This document shows, one piece after another, positions 33,965-45,659 of a stretch of DNA of 64,000 nt (its first letter is position 1; each line of letters begins with the position of its first letter). Source of the stretch: Cryptomeria japonica. Taxonomy: Eukaryota > Streptophyta > Pinopsida > Cupressales > Cupressaceae. Where the stretch lies: assembly GCF_030272615.1 (NCBI RefSeq), contig NC_081413.1, forward strand, positions 446,566,538 to 446,630,537. Direction: 5' to 3'. The notes under the pieces are model-generated. The model was not told the origin of the DNA, searched no databases, and saw only the letters and a list, made by a program, of their open reading frames with translations. Made by a program: the position numbers and the translations under genes.

Positions 33965-34428
33965 GTAAGATTACCAGACTAGGTTCCCACTTATGGCTAC
34001 ACAAAAGTTGATGGATGTATTCATGCCCAAAAAACCAATTTTCATGATAGGCTATTGGAAATAGGCTTTTAACTTCTTCATGACTTGCTCGAGATAACTG
34101 ACAATAATCCTCTTAAGAAGATCTAACCGGTGCATCCTATCCCTAATCATGCATTTTATAACTCGATAAAACAACATAACCATCATGACTCTGTATTTGG
34201 ACTTCACATTAGGACAACTCAAAATCATCAACAATCAAATATTTATCCTCTCCTTCATGAATAAACCAATGATCATCAATAGGGGTCCAAGTTTTAGGAA
34301 CTGGGAACTGAACGTTCATACCCCCTTTTTCCATGCAACAACATAAGGAAATAAAGTCATCACCATCAATGTTGTCCTTAAGGACATTTTTTTAGGTTCT
34401 TTTGAAATATGGAGGAAAGGTGACTGTT
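33965..34428 (-). pseudogene. Unknown protein relic of Element-5, segment right after the Gypsy-4 insertion site
   Basis: The minus-strand frame continues from 51,957 across the Gypsy-4 insertion: FEVMNFQLK on the far side, then EQSPFLHISKEPKK here. After a one-base slip in a run of seven A it reads VPKTWTPIDDHWFIHEGEDK, then LIVDDFEL and HENWFFGHEYIHQLL. Four in-frame stops are TAG where Gln is plausible. The composition is that of a folded globular protein, with many aromatics. No family was recognised. After KWEPSLV the frame ends near GTAATC, which could be a splice donor. Confidence 0.5.
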
Positions 34429-34433
34429 CTTTC

Positions 34434-35763
34434 TATAGATCAGGAAATTGAGAAGCATCAAAACAAATAGCAATTAGGACAATCACAAAACCTAAAACTG
34501 CAATGAAAGCAATCCTAATCCAATCAATGAAGACATAAAGACAAGATATTCAAATTGAATGAAATTGAAGCAAACTGACGTAGATATCTCCTTCATGTGG
34601 CTCCATTGTTCTTCTTTCACCTTCAAATTTGATGTGGATCTCACTTACAAGTGCAATTTGCATGTGGAAAGCAATTTGTTGAGAGATGAAATTCGTAGCA
34701 TAAGGTTACTTGAAAATGTGATTGATTGATTGATTGATTCATTGAAGAAACTCATCCAATTTATAGACAAATTGGAGAGAGGACAAGATTGGCATGAAGA
34801 GATTTGAAAGGAAATTAAAATCAAGAATGGCAACATTATGACAAATGACAATTTGCTATGCAAGGAGTATGACAAATTATGACAAATTATGACAAGTTGC
34901 TATGCTAAATGCATGACAAATTATGACAAGATGGAAATAGAAATAGAAATTAGAAATTAGGAGAAATTAGAAAATTAGAAAATTGAAGAAAAAGATGAAA
35001 TAGAAATTAGGTGAATTAATTAATAGGTTTTCATCCATTAATTAATTAATGAAAGAGACCTAGGACTAAATAAATAGATTTATTTAACCCACAAAGAAGA
35101 AGAAAAGGATTAAATGAACAAATCATAAAAGCCTAGAAATAAGTGGACAAGGAATTAGGTCAAGACAACAAGAAATTAATGTAGGTTCGATCATGATTCT
35201 GATTGACAAAAGACCAATGTTGATAAATGATTGAGATTGGTTGACAAAAATCAATGACAAATTGACCAAGATTAACAAGGAGATCAAATTGATAGGCACC
35301 AATTGACGAGGAACAATGAATAATCAATCCAAATTGACATGATTGAAAAGGACAAGGATCGATGACAAATCGATCACAAAATGACAAGATTGACAAGGAC
35401 AAGGATCGATGACGAATCGATCACAAAATGAAGAGATTGACAAGGATAAGGATCGATGACGAATCGATCACAAAATGACAAGGCTAACAAGGACAAGGAT
35501 CAATGACAAATCAATCGCAAAATGATGAGATTGACAAGGACAAGGATCGACCAAAATCATGACTGAAAATTGCTACCGACAAGACCTAATTCAAAAGCGA
35601 AAAAAATGAGGAATGCAGAAGAAGGACTCAATGCTCACAAATGATAAAGACCAAGTGTGCAACATAAAATAAATGTTAATGCAATGCAAGAACCCTAAAA
35701 TAAGGCAATGCACAAATGTTAAAGTATGACTCTGCAAGCGTTGACCATTTTTAGATGTCTACA
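34434..35763 (-). repeat. Gypsy-4 3' LTR (1,330 bp)
   Basis: On the minus strand it starts TGTAGACATC (35,763) after the purine run AAAGAGGGGCAAAA, and ends at 34,434 in TA instead of CA. It contains four 47-bp tandem units. Confidence 0.93.
35354..35541. repeat. 47-bp tandem repeat, 4 units, in the Gypsy-4 3' LTR
   Basis: Units start at 35,354, 35,401, 35,448 and 35,495. The core is AAGGATCGATGACRAATCGA, followed by a CACAAAATGACAAGA-like part. Confidence 0.95.
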
Positions 35764-36137
35764 TTTTGCCCCTCTTTGAGACAATGTGATTTTAAGCGTT
35801 GTTTCAAAGAACAATAATGAAAATTCCCCAGACAATAACAATGACATATGCATGCCCCCTCGAGGAATTGACCGGAAAAATCTAGAAAAGAGGCCAAGTG
35901 ATTGATAAGAATGACAGAAGATGATAGGTTTGAATGGATAAAAAATCAGAGGTCAGATGCACAAAGGACAAGCATTGGAAGGCACAAAAGACCACGACCA
36001 TCATAAGATGGAGAGCATGCATGTCCATCTAGGTACTGAAAAAGATCTATATAAAAGACAAGGAGAAGGAAAAGAGTTCATTTTCACTAGCCAAAGTGGA
36101 GGAGTTGTTGCTCAAGAAAAAGGACCCTTGTAGAGAG
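35764..36137 (+). promoter_or_regulatory. Polypurine tract of Gypsy-4 and candidate promoter of the antisense ORF
   Basis: The minus-strand purine run at 35,764-35,778 primes the 3' LTR. On the plus strand CTATATAAAAGAC at 36,049-36,061 is a good TATA box. The next ATG (36,138, ATGGCGAAC) lies about 80 bp downstream and is in phase with the PMD ORF at 36,528. That spacing suits a promoter for the antisense gene. Confidence 0.5.
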
Positions 36138-38602
36138 ATGGCGAACATTCCAATGGTAGATCACCTTGGGGAATGTGTATGCACCTACAGATGACCAAAC
36201 GATGCAAGAGTAGCAGTATGTAGCTCAAAAACCCATATGTTCAATTTCATGCATTTTGCTTGATTGTGGGACATTGCGGGGCCCACAAGGGAGGGAAAAA
36301 CATAGACCTGCGCCTGTGTGGGCACATTCTGTGCCTGTGTAAATAGGTTTTGCGCCTGTGTAAGGTGCACAGGCACAACTTGATGCTGCACAGGTTCAAG
36401 ATAGGGTACACAAGTGCAATTGTGCACTTAGGACACTAATTTGACCGAAAGCAGCACGCGGATGATCCCGAAAAGAGGGATGAGGGTAGGATAGGTCAAA
36501 ATAGATAAGAAAAACCCTGATTGGTGGATGAAACAAGGAAATGCAGCCCTTAGGAGAAAAAAAAAATTGACAAATTATGCCCCAATTGTGATGCAGAGTC
36601 GACAATATCCATTGATCGTGCGAGAGAACAAACTCAACTGCTTCATGTTGCGACACAGACTCAGGAGTATGGACAAAGACACATTAGCAGGACTTGGATT
36701 ATACTATATTACATACATGCCCAATATTAGGGCAAACACAGGACTACTCATTGCATTGGCCGAGCAATGGCATTCAGAGACTTCCTCTTTCCATCTTTCA
36801 ACTAGAGAGGTGACTGTGACCCTAGAGGACGTGTGGTGTATCCTCCGCATTCCAATTCATGGGGAGATGGTGGTGTATGACCTAGTCATAGGGAGAGACT
36901 CTTTGTGCAGATTATTCGAGTGTGATGCGGAGGACCTTGATATCAGAGAGAGGGAGATCTGCTGGGAGACCATGGCAGAAGAGTATGATCAGCGATATGT
37001 GGTGATAGTAGTGGTTATGGCATGCTTATTAGCAGGTGATGAGGACATGGATTCCCAATTGGATGGGGAAGAGTGCTAGAGCGGATGGCGATAGAGGGGA
37101 CTGTATACGCATGGGGACCATGTGTGCTTGCCATGCTATATTTTTAGTTGCATCAGATAGCATATCAGAGGGTACAGACTTTGAGTTGTGGGGTCACACT
37201 TTTACAGGTATGGGCATTTGAGCACATAGCCATATGTTGGCCGATTGTAGAGAGATAGGTAGTACCACATCGACCATATGTATACTGCTATGAGGGAGTG
37301 TTGAGACAGGGTCCATTTGGATACATAATGTATTGGCAACATGAGCTAGATAGATTGAGAGATTTCACATGGAGGCCATATCATGATTGCCCTGGATGGT
37401 CAGATGATAGTGATGAGCTACTGTATTGCAGATAGGAGAGATACCTGATTGGGCGACCAGTGAATTGCCATAGAGTGATTGAGATGTATCTGCTAGAGAG
37501 AGTCAGATGATAGTTTGGAGAGAGGCAGGATGTACCGATAGGGACTGCACACTTTGCCCGATCTCACAGAGAGATGAGTCAGTGCGGGAGGATAATTTAG
37601 CTACACATAGCATATACCAACTTCACATAGCTACAATAGAGATAGTGGGATTGGAGATCAGATGTTGTAGATGCTGGGAAGACAATGAGGTATGAGCGAT
37701 GGTTTGCACGACAATGACCAGTGCCATTGATGGATCCTGATATTCTGGTACCTAGGAGACAGGAGGACTTCCCACTCGCTGGAGAGGAGTAGGATGATGA
37801 TGAGGGAGAGGAGGAGGGAGATGATGAGGAGGAAGATGATGAGGATGAAGATGATGAGGAGGGAGAGGAGGAGGGAGATGATGAGGAGGAAGATGATGAG
37901 GAGGGAGATGAGGAGGGAGATGTGGATGAGGGAAATGAGGACAAGGGGGAGGAGAACAAGGGGGGTGAGGAGAGTCCTAGGTGCATGCAAAGAGATGAGC
38001 CTGATCCAACAGATCATGAGTCATTAAAGGATATACCCATAGGGCAGGAGACAACTAGCATAGAGGAGATGCATATATGTAGGGCTGCCATAGCGAGTTA
38101 GCATGATCACATTGCTACATTGGAAAGACAAAATGCTATCTTGAGGGTAGAGCAAGATTAGAGGTCAACTGAGAGGGATAGGTTCAGAGCAGAGATAGCC
38201 AGACTGACTGTGGCTCAAGATACAATGATAGCCGAGGCACAACAAGCAGAGAAGAGAGTGATCGAGTATGTTGGGTTGATTAGGGATGCTAGTATGCATG
38301 AGATGGCATAGATGTTATTAGAGGCAGGAGATGAGATGCACCATTTGAGGACTCTGTATGAGAGTGCAGTTCCACCAGAGTAGAGAGCAGTGTCATATTA
38401 GTCATGATCGAGGATAGAGAGCATGCCACGTTCTCGAAGGTTAGTGAGGAGCATGGGGGTGAGTGGACCTATGAGACCACCATAGCTAGGACCAGGGATA
38501 GGAGGGGCTTCATCCTCGAGACATAATAGGGATGAGGAGGACAAAGGGAGAACCCAGTGACAGAGGCACATTCTCGGTATGACAGAGACATATATAGTTT
38601 GA
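36138..38602 (+). pseudogene. Antisense plant mobile domain (PMD) ORF of Gypsy-4
   Basis: The domain is clear from 36,528: LGLYYITYMPNIRANTGLL, IALAEQWHSETSSFHLSTRE and VTVTLEDVWCILRIPIHGE fit the PMD pattern (ERW-ET-FHLP-GE-T-TLEDV-GLP-G). After a frameshift at about 36,990-37,060 the second half has VYAWGPCVLAMLYF and GVTLLQVWAFEHIAI, the conserved YxWG...LAxLY and LLQxWAxE blocks. Then come a Glu/Asp tract (37,790-37,950) and a coiled-coil-like tail (LERQNAILRVEQD). PMD is known in MAIN/MAIL1-like plant proteins and in Tat elements, often antisense. It contains many in-frame stops; TAG predominates and TAA is absent. The 36,138-36,527 part is only tentatively coding. Confidence 0.85.
36295..36420 (+). 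repeat. Short degenerate 21-24-bp repeats (TGCGCCTGTGTAAATAGGTT type)
   Basis: Three to four imperfect units of GCGCCTGTGT lie just upstream of the PMD domain. In the PMD frame they encode CACV-x-x-F-CACV. The same repeat, in opposite orientation, forms the 21-bp array at 50,285-50,425. Confidence 0.7.
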
Positions 38603-40445
38603 CATTATGTACTTAGCCTGCGAGCCATACGTAGGATAGATAGTCCAATTTTGTACTCCGATATTGTTTTGATATATGATATACAACGATATGATGGGAT
38701 GCAATGTGTTATGGCTTATGTTTACTTTCCATGTATGGATGTCTTATGCACTATCTATATACTATCTTTGGAACATGTATGAATGGTGTTTATGTTTTTG
38801 ATGCATTTATAAGATGAAATGGATAAAATGCTTTGTATGTACTTGATATAATGCAAATGTACTAATCAATGAATGTAGGATGCAACTTATGTTTTTGGAG
38901 ATCAGAGAACTAGACCGAACAGACTGCCCAAACTGACGGAAGAAATGTTAGTAAGAAGAAATTAGATAGAGGACAGTTAGAGATGAAGGAAAACTTGCTT
39001 TCACAAATGCACATAAGTAGGTGAGAACCTTTATTTAATGTAGCAAAGCAGATGCTGAGCATCATGGCATTGAAGGCCAGAGCTGGAATGCAACCCCTTT
39101 TGCAAAAGATAGACACATCGCACACAAGGAATGAGTGAAGCATCCTAGGGTGCATACATCAAGAGTTGTGGTATGTGCGGCGTTCACAAAGTGAACGTAC
39201 TTATCACAGACACCCAATGATATAGTTGCCCCAGTTTGTGACAAACATTCCACAAATAGAAAACACAACAAAAAACAAAAGGGACCATGAACCATCCCGG
39301 TTACTCTAAATCACTCAGTGACATCATCGAGCAACATAGGAACATGATCAAAGCCAAAGATAAATTAGTAAAAAGATAAGATGCACAAATTCAACCAAGT
39401 CAAACAAATAGGCTGATCGTCATTGTCAAAAGTGGAAAACAAGAATGATCATGCTGTTTGGTTTCAGGGAATGCGGTACCCCATCTAAGACAGGACACAG
39501 TCTAGTTTTGAGTATACCACACCTTGTATAAGACCCATGATAATGTTGACAAGGTCGAAATGTTGATGTGACAACTGTGATCAGGTTGAATGCTTGCTTG
39601 GTCAAACAGTTCATCTGTTAATGCGTGATTTCATTAAAGCACAATATTTGATTGATTGTCATTGGATGCATGCTCAGTGATCTATCTATGCACAAAGGGG
39701 ACCATTTATTGACAAAATGCAAAATGCCAAAGAAATTGTTTTTGGATTTTGATGTTTTTCACTTTGTAGGAATTTCGAGTTTTTTTACAATTTTTTTTTT
39801 TCATTTTTCAGGACTTTATTTGACTTTTTAGGGATTTTTTTTTTCAGGACATTATATGATTTTTAGGGATTTTTTCAGGATATTATATGATTTTTAGGGA
39901 TTTTTTCAGGACATTATTTGATTTTTAGGGATTTTTTCAAGACATTATTTGATTTTTAGAGATTTTTTCAGGACATTATATGATAAGAAAGCTCCAGCCC
40001 ACACGCAGCAATAACTCCAGTAATTGATCATGACAAGGGGCACACACCCAATGAAAATTTGAAAGACAGATATAGCGACTAGGACCAAAACATATGCACA
40101 AGGACTGGAAACCTGAGTATACAAGACAATGATGTTGACCAATCACAAGCCTAGAATAGAACATTGGGTCAAGGATAATCATGATAAACCTGTGGAGGGA
40201 AAGTACAGCTAGGAGTCATGATAGATAATAGAGCGATAGTCTTTTACACATAGTGTCTGTTTGCTAGGTTTTCACCATGGTACTTGCCCAAAGCGCCTGT
40301 TTGCCAGGTTTTCACTAGAGGGCGAATTATTTTTCTTTACTTTTGTTCTTTTCAATTTTTCACTTTCTTTTTTTTTTTTTTTTGAGCTTTTTGATTTTTT
40401 TGTATTTTTTTTAGGATCATATTTGAAGAACTGCTGATAGAAAAA
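38603..40445. other. Gypsy-4 spacer between the antisense ORF and pol
   Basis: No convincing coding sequence. It contains a 31-bp tandem array (39,831-39,985, about five units of TTTTTTCAGGACATTATATG plus TTTTTAGGGA) and T-rich tracts at 39,776-39,815 and 40,331-40,410. The short frames at 38,910-39,295 have no recognisable domain. Confidence 0.6.
39831..39985. repeat. 31-bp tandem repeat, about five units
   Basis: Each unit has TTTTTTCAGGACATTATATG and ATTTTTAGGGA, with few substitutions. It is T-rich on the plus strand. Confidence 0.9.
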
Positions 40446-43400
40446 CTATGCCCAGTACTTTTGAAGGTGCATGCTATTTACAGGATCGGACAAAGGTTCA
40501 CTGTTTGGGGTTGCAAGCTGATATGCCCCTGAGCCATAGGCCGTAGTAACTATGAAAGGTCCAACCCAATTAGGCTCAAATTTTCCTTTGATGATATTAG
40601 TAGATTGTGTATTCTTTGGGTTCGCCTTTAGGACCAAATCTCCCACTTCAAAGTGTCTCCCTTTGACCTTCTTATTATAAGAGTGACGGAGACTATTTTG
40701 ATATACTTGCAAATGTGTCAGGGCTGTCTGATGTTTCTCATCTAACATCTCAAGCTGATGCAACTAAGAGACTCTATGCATCTCATCATCAATCAAATGT
40801 TGCAGGGAAACACACAAAGAGGGAATTTCCACTTCCAAGGGTAAAATGGCTTCCGCACCATACACCAAGGAATAAGGTGTTGCACCAGTAGGTGTGCTGG
40901 ATTCAACTGTACATGCCAATCTCGACCAATGTCATTGACAACCTTTTTCAGGTACTTAATGATGGTTTTATTGGATGCTTCGAATTGACCATTACTTTGT
41001 GGATAGTAAGGACTGGAGAAACAGTGTTGGATGTGAAACTTTTCATAGAGTTCCTTGACATCTTTATTTTTGAATGGACGACCATTATCTATGACTATTG
41101 CAAGGGGAACCCCATATCTGCATATGATATAATTCAGTAGAAACTTTGAAATTTGAACACCAGTGATATAGGTCATAGGGATAGCCTCGATCCATTTGGT
41201 AAAGTATTCTGTGGTTGTGATGATGAATTTGTGTCTGTTGGCAGATGTTGGGTGAATCTTGCCAATAAGATCCAATCCCCATTGAGAAAGGGGCCACAGA
41301 GATATGACAGAGTGAAGTTCTTGGGCTAGCGCATGAATGTAATTTCCATGTATTTGACATTTGTAGCATTTCTTGACAAAATCATGAGCATCCTTTTCCA
41401 TGGTGGGCCAATAATATCTAGCATGAACCCACTTTTTAGCGAGACTCAGACCATTGAAATGGCCCCCACATATACCATCATGAACCTCGCATAAAGCCGT
41501 TTGTGCCTCATTAGAATCCAAACACCTGAGGAGGGTGCGATCAAAGGAACAATGGTAAAGGGTATCTGCGATTATGACATATTTGGTAGTTTGGCGTATG
41601 AAGGCTCGACATTGGTTAGAGGAAAGGTTAGGTGGTAAGGTGTGGGATTTCAAATACCGATAGATGTCATTGTACCATGGGGAATTAGGACCAACAAGAA
41701 CACACATCACATCTGCTGTCAAAATTTCAAAAGAAGGGACAAGCAACTGTTTGACCAAAAATTCACATCTGTCCATATTGTGGGGCATATTTAACATGGA
41801 AACAATAGTTGCCATAGCATCTGCTGACTTGTTTTGTATTATTGGAACTTGACTGAAATGGATATTAGTAAATTTTGTCTTGAAGAAATCCACCAGATGC
41901 TTGTAGGGAAGAAGCTTTTCATCCTTTGTTTCATAGTCATCATTCACTTGATGGATGACTAATTGGGAATCTCCATAGACTTGCAGATGTTTAATGTTCC
42001 ATTGGATTGCTATTCTGAGTCCTATGACCAAAGCTTTGTATTCTGCAATATTATTGGTGCAATGGAAAGTGATCCTATATGACTTTGGCATAGCATCTCC
42101 TTGAGGGGTGACTAACAATATACTTTCTCCTAAGCCATACTTTGTGTGAGATCTAGCAAAGTATAATTGCCATTCCTTAGAAGAAGTAAGAGCAAATACT
42201 AATTCATTAAGGAAAACTGTCAACATTGGATGATCATCATGAATAGGTGCCTTTGCAAGTTGATCTGCTATGATTTGTCCTTTTATTGCCTTTCTCTCAA
42301 TGTACTCAATATCAAACTCACTTAGGATCATAACCCACTTTGCCAGGTGACCTGTCAAAGCTGCCTTGCTAAGCAAGTATTTCAAGGGATCAATTTTTGC
42401 AACTAACAATGTTTGCTGATTTAACATATAGTGTTGAAGCTTCTGTGTTGCAAATACCACTTCTAAACATGCCTGTTCAATAATTGAATAATTTAGTTCA
42501 TAGCCCACTAGTGTCCGACTAATATAATAAATAGCCCATTCTTTGTCTTTCTCATCTTGTTGGGCTAAGAGAACTCCTAGTGCCATTTCAGTTGCAGAGA
42601 TATACAATATGAATGGCTTCCCTACTATAGGAGGCATTAGAATAGGTGGCGACATTAGATAATCCTTGAGAGTTTGAAATTCTGATTGACATTGCTCAGT
42701 CCATTTAAAAGTGACACCTTTATGCAATAAATGTTGAAAGGGATGACATTTGTCTGCCAAGTGAGCTATAAACTGATGGATTGACTGTAATTTCCCTTAC
42801 AGACTTCTTAGTTGATGAAGATTGGAAGGAGGAGGCATATCCATTATTTCTTTAACTTTTTCGGGGTCTACTTTGATGCCTCTATGAGAAATAATGTACC
42901 CTAATAATTTGTCAGTTGTGACACCAAAGACACATTTCTTTAGGTTGAGTCTGAGCTTGTAGGTTTCCATTCGATCAAAGATTGGGCCAAGGATGGCTAG
43001 ATGACTATCTCTTGTGACAGATTTGCATAATAGGTCATCAACATAGTCTTCCATCAAAGTATGCATAAAATCATGGAAAATTGTTGTCATAGCTCCTTGA
43101 TATGTTGCTCCAACATTTTTAAGGCCAAAAGGCATCACATTCTAGTAGTAGGTACCCCAAGCACATGTGAATGCAGTCTTATGTTGATCTTCAAGAGCAA
43201 TGCGAATTTGATTATATCCGGAAAAGCCATCCATCAATGATAGCATCTCATATCTGGCAGTCATGTCAACTATGATGTCTATATTCAGTAGTGGAAAGTC
43301 ATCTTTAGGGTATGCTTTATTGAGATCCCTAAAATCCATACAAATTCTTATGCCCCCAGTTACTTTTCTAACTAGTACCAAATTTGAAATCCAATCTACA

Positions 43401-43852
43401 TAATCAATTGGTCTGATAAAGCCCACATCTAATAATTTTTTGAGTTCTACTTTGACTAAGAGAGCCACCTGGGGATGCATCTTTCTGAGTTTTTGTTTGA
43501 CGGGCTTGGCTTCTAGTTTTAATGGCAAGTGATGAAGGACTAACTCTGGATCAAGGCCGGGCATATCTGCATAAGACCATGCAAAACTGATCTTCTTCTC
43601 GAGAAAGAAATTGACAAAATCTATCTTTTCTTGTTTTGATAGAGAAGCAGCAAAATGAATGACCTTAGGGTTGTCAGGTGTACTCAAATTTATCTCTTCA
43701 GTCATTTCCACAAGCAATGTTGATTTATCCTGACTTGACGAGGGTATGTCCAATCTTCCACCTTTGGACGCCTCAGAGAGGTTTTCACCCACAGGTATGT
43801 CTTTTATTTTTACTTTTCTATGGTTAGAGAGTGCCTTACGGTTTTCACTCAA
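40446..43852 (-). pseudogene. Gypsy-4 pol: reverse transcriptase, RNase H, archaeal-type RNase H, integrase
   Basis: Down the minus strand: RT (43,852-42,797) with PVKQKLRKMHPQVALLVKVE, GGIRICMDFRDLNKAYPKDD, MDGFSGYNQI, MPFGLKNVGATYQ and YVDD at 43,034-43,045. Next is RNase H (KPFILYISATEMALGVLLAQ, YISRTLVGYELNYS). A second RNase H of archaeal type follows (TNNIAEYKAL, VYGDSQLVIHQV). Its first catalytic Asp, expected in YFDGS, is missing (YFARSH). Integrase has the HHCC finger (HFNG to CYKCQ) and D (GLDLIG), D (IDNGRPF), E (QFEASNK). Near 40,890 some residues are deleted and the frame shifts. The C terminus (40,763-40,446) has GKFEPNWVGPFIV and no chromodomain. Stops at 43,142 and about 42,797 also interrupt it. 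Confidence 0.93.
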
Positions 43853-44009
43853 AGACCCATTCTTTTGATTTCTTACTTTTTCTTTTTCTTTTTCATTTTT
43901 GTGACTAGAAGATGGAGTTGACTCCCCAAAATATGCTATGGAATCTAAATCAATAGCAAACCCTGCCTTATGATCACCTCATGGTATGCCTTCCCCTAGT
44001 CCAAGGAAT

Positions 44010-45600
44010 TCTATAAGGCTTCGTCATTTTGAAAACAATCCAATTTAAGTAGTTCTTGTTGGTCATGTTGGATAAGTTGTGGATAGACGAGGGGCATGTC
44101 ATCATCGGTTTCAAGGAGAGTTAGGGCCAAGATGGTAAGGATAAGAATGTTCATGGTATCACTGTCTGAACTGCTTGTATCTAATTCAGAGCTTGGGTCC
44201 TAGAATGACTCTATCCAAGCATTAGGACACATTTTGGGAGGGGGAGTTATTTCATATTTGTCTTCCATGGGCAAATCATCAGGGTCAAGGAAAACATTTT
44301 CAAGGGCATAGGAGCTAGAAGATAAGGAACTCCATTCCCATTCATTGGAATCAATTTCAGGTTGGGTATCCTTAGGTGTTGTTTCATCATGAGAGTCATG
44401 CCCCTTTCCACATGAGGTCAGTTTGGTAGATGAGGGTCCAATTCGCAATGGTACAAAACCTAACCCTAAAGTTGGATGTCACATCTAAGGTATAATAGGT
44501 TCTAGTCTTCCTTTCTTATCAGGTCCCAAACCACTACAGCCATCATATCCCTTTTTCTCTAGTATAGTAAACCCTTTTCCATACCGCTCCACTGGCAACT
44601 TGACAGGTGGTGTATCAATTTGATCCTTATAAAGCCAATCTATTACATCATCATCAAAAGTTTCCTTGTTAAGTTCACCCCATTTTGTAAATGTAGTGGG
44701 GGGTTGATATTGAATGACTGTCTTAGGTTCCTTTTGCAACAAATGTGGTTAGCCATGTGATTTTGGAGATATTGGTAAATTCCCAATGAGGAATGTTTGA
44801 GCTATTGAGTACTCTCCGCATCCTTGGTCCTGTATCTTCAATTTTCCTTTGATAGAATCTAACAACTCATTAGGATCCACATAATTATGTGAGTGGGCCT
44901 CTCTATTGACTGGGACTTGTTGCTATGGGGAATCCTTTAGATTAGCACAAAATTGAAATGGATTACGATCTTCTAGAATTGTTATCTCAGTCCCATTGTA
45001 AGGATATTTAAAACACTGATGATAAGTAGATGGAACTGCTTTCATTGCGTGGATCCACAAGTAGCCAAGAATCATATTGTAAGGGAGATCAAGGCCTAGG
45101 ACCTGCAGGAAAGTGTTCTCTGTCATTGGACCGACTCTGATAGGCAATGAAATTACCCCTTTAGATGGGTGCTCAACATCATCATATGCTTCGATTGTTA
45201 TTCTTTTGGAAGAATCAATGTCATTTTCTGTATAACCAAGACCAATGACTACTCTCAAGGTATAGATGTTAAGACCTTCTCCACCATCTATCAAGACTTG
45301 TCAGATATTGCAATTATGGACAAAGACTTCAAGATGTAAAGGATCATTATGAGGGAGCTTATCAGGGGAAATATCGTTATCAAAAAAGGCAACGTGTTGG
45401 GAAACAACTAGATGTCCAATTTGGGCTTGAAAATGGTCAACATCAATGTCTGTCAGGATGGTGGACTCAGTTAAAGCTTTATCTAGGACTGCGCGATGCA
45501 TAGGGGACATTTTCAACAACTCAAGAATTGATATTTGTGTAGGTGTCTTCCCCAGATGATCTAGGAGATTATACTGACTCGTAGGAGTTGATTTGGGAGG
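44010..45600 (-). pseudogene. Gypsy-4 protease and G-patch-like region
   Basis: After a linker with LLKMSPMHRAVLDKALTES and LHLEVFVHNCNI, a TGA precedes QVLIDGGEGLNI, the Tat aspartic-protease active site in which the D-S/T-G triad is DGG. ILGYLWIHAMKAVPSTYHQ is its conserved C-terminal part. Downstream (44,742-44,485) comes TPPVKLPVERYGKGFTILEK, then KGYDGCSGLGPDKKGRLEPI, which fits the G-patch pattern of spaced glycines with a GLG core. The acidic linker to RT follows (44,448-44,010), with a one-base deletion at about 44,010. Stops TAG, TAA and TGA interrupt the frame at roughly 200-bp intervals. Confidence 0.85.
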
Positions 45601-45659
45601 AACTGCAGGAGCTCCTTTCAGGACTATTTTGTATCGACGATTGGTGACTGCGCAAGAAG

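Noticed and set aside
37597-38017. Ser/Leu-rich minus-strand frames of 119 and 129 codons
   Set aside because: They are the complement of the Glu/Asp tract of the plus-strand PMD ORF.
44000-44200. A spliced intron between protease and RT, as reported for some Ogre elements
   Set aside because: The phase change is explained by one missing base in GCCTTATAGAATTC, and flanking codons read on directly. No clear donor-acceptor pair was seen.
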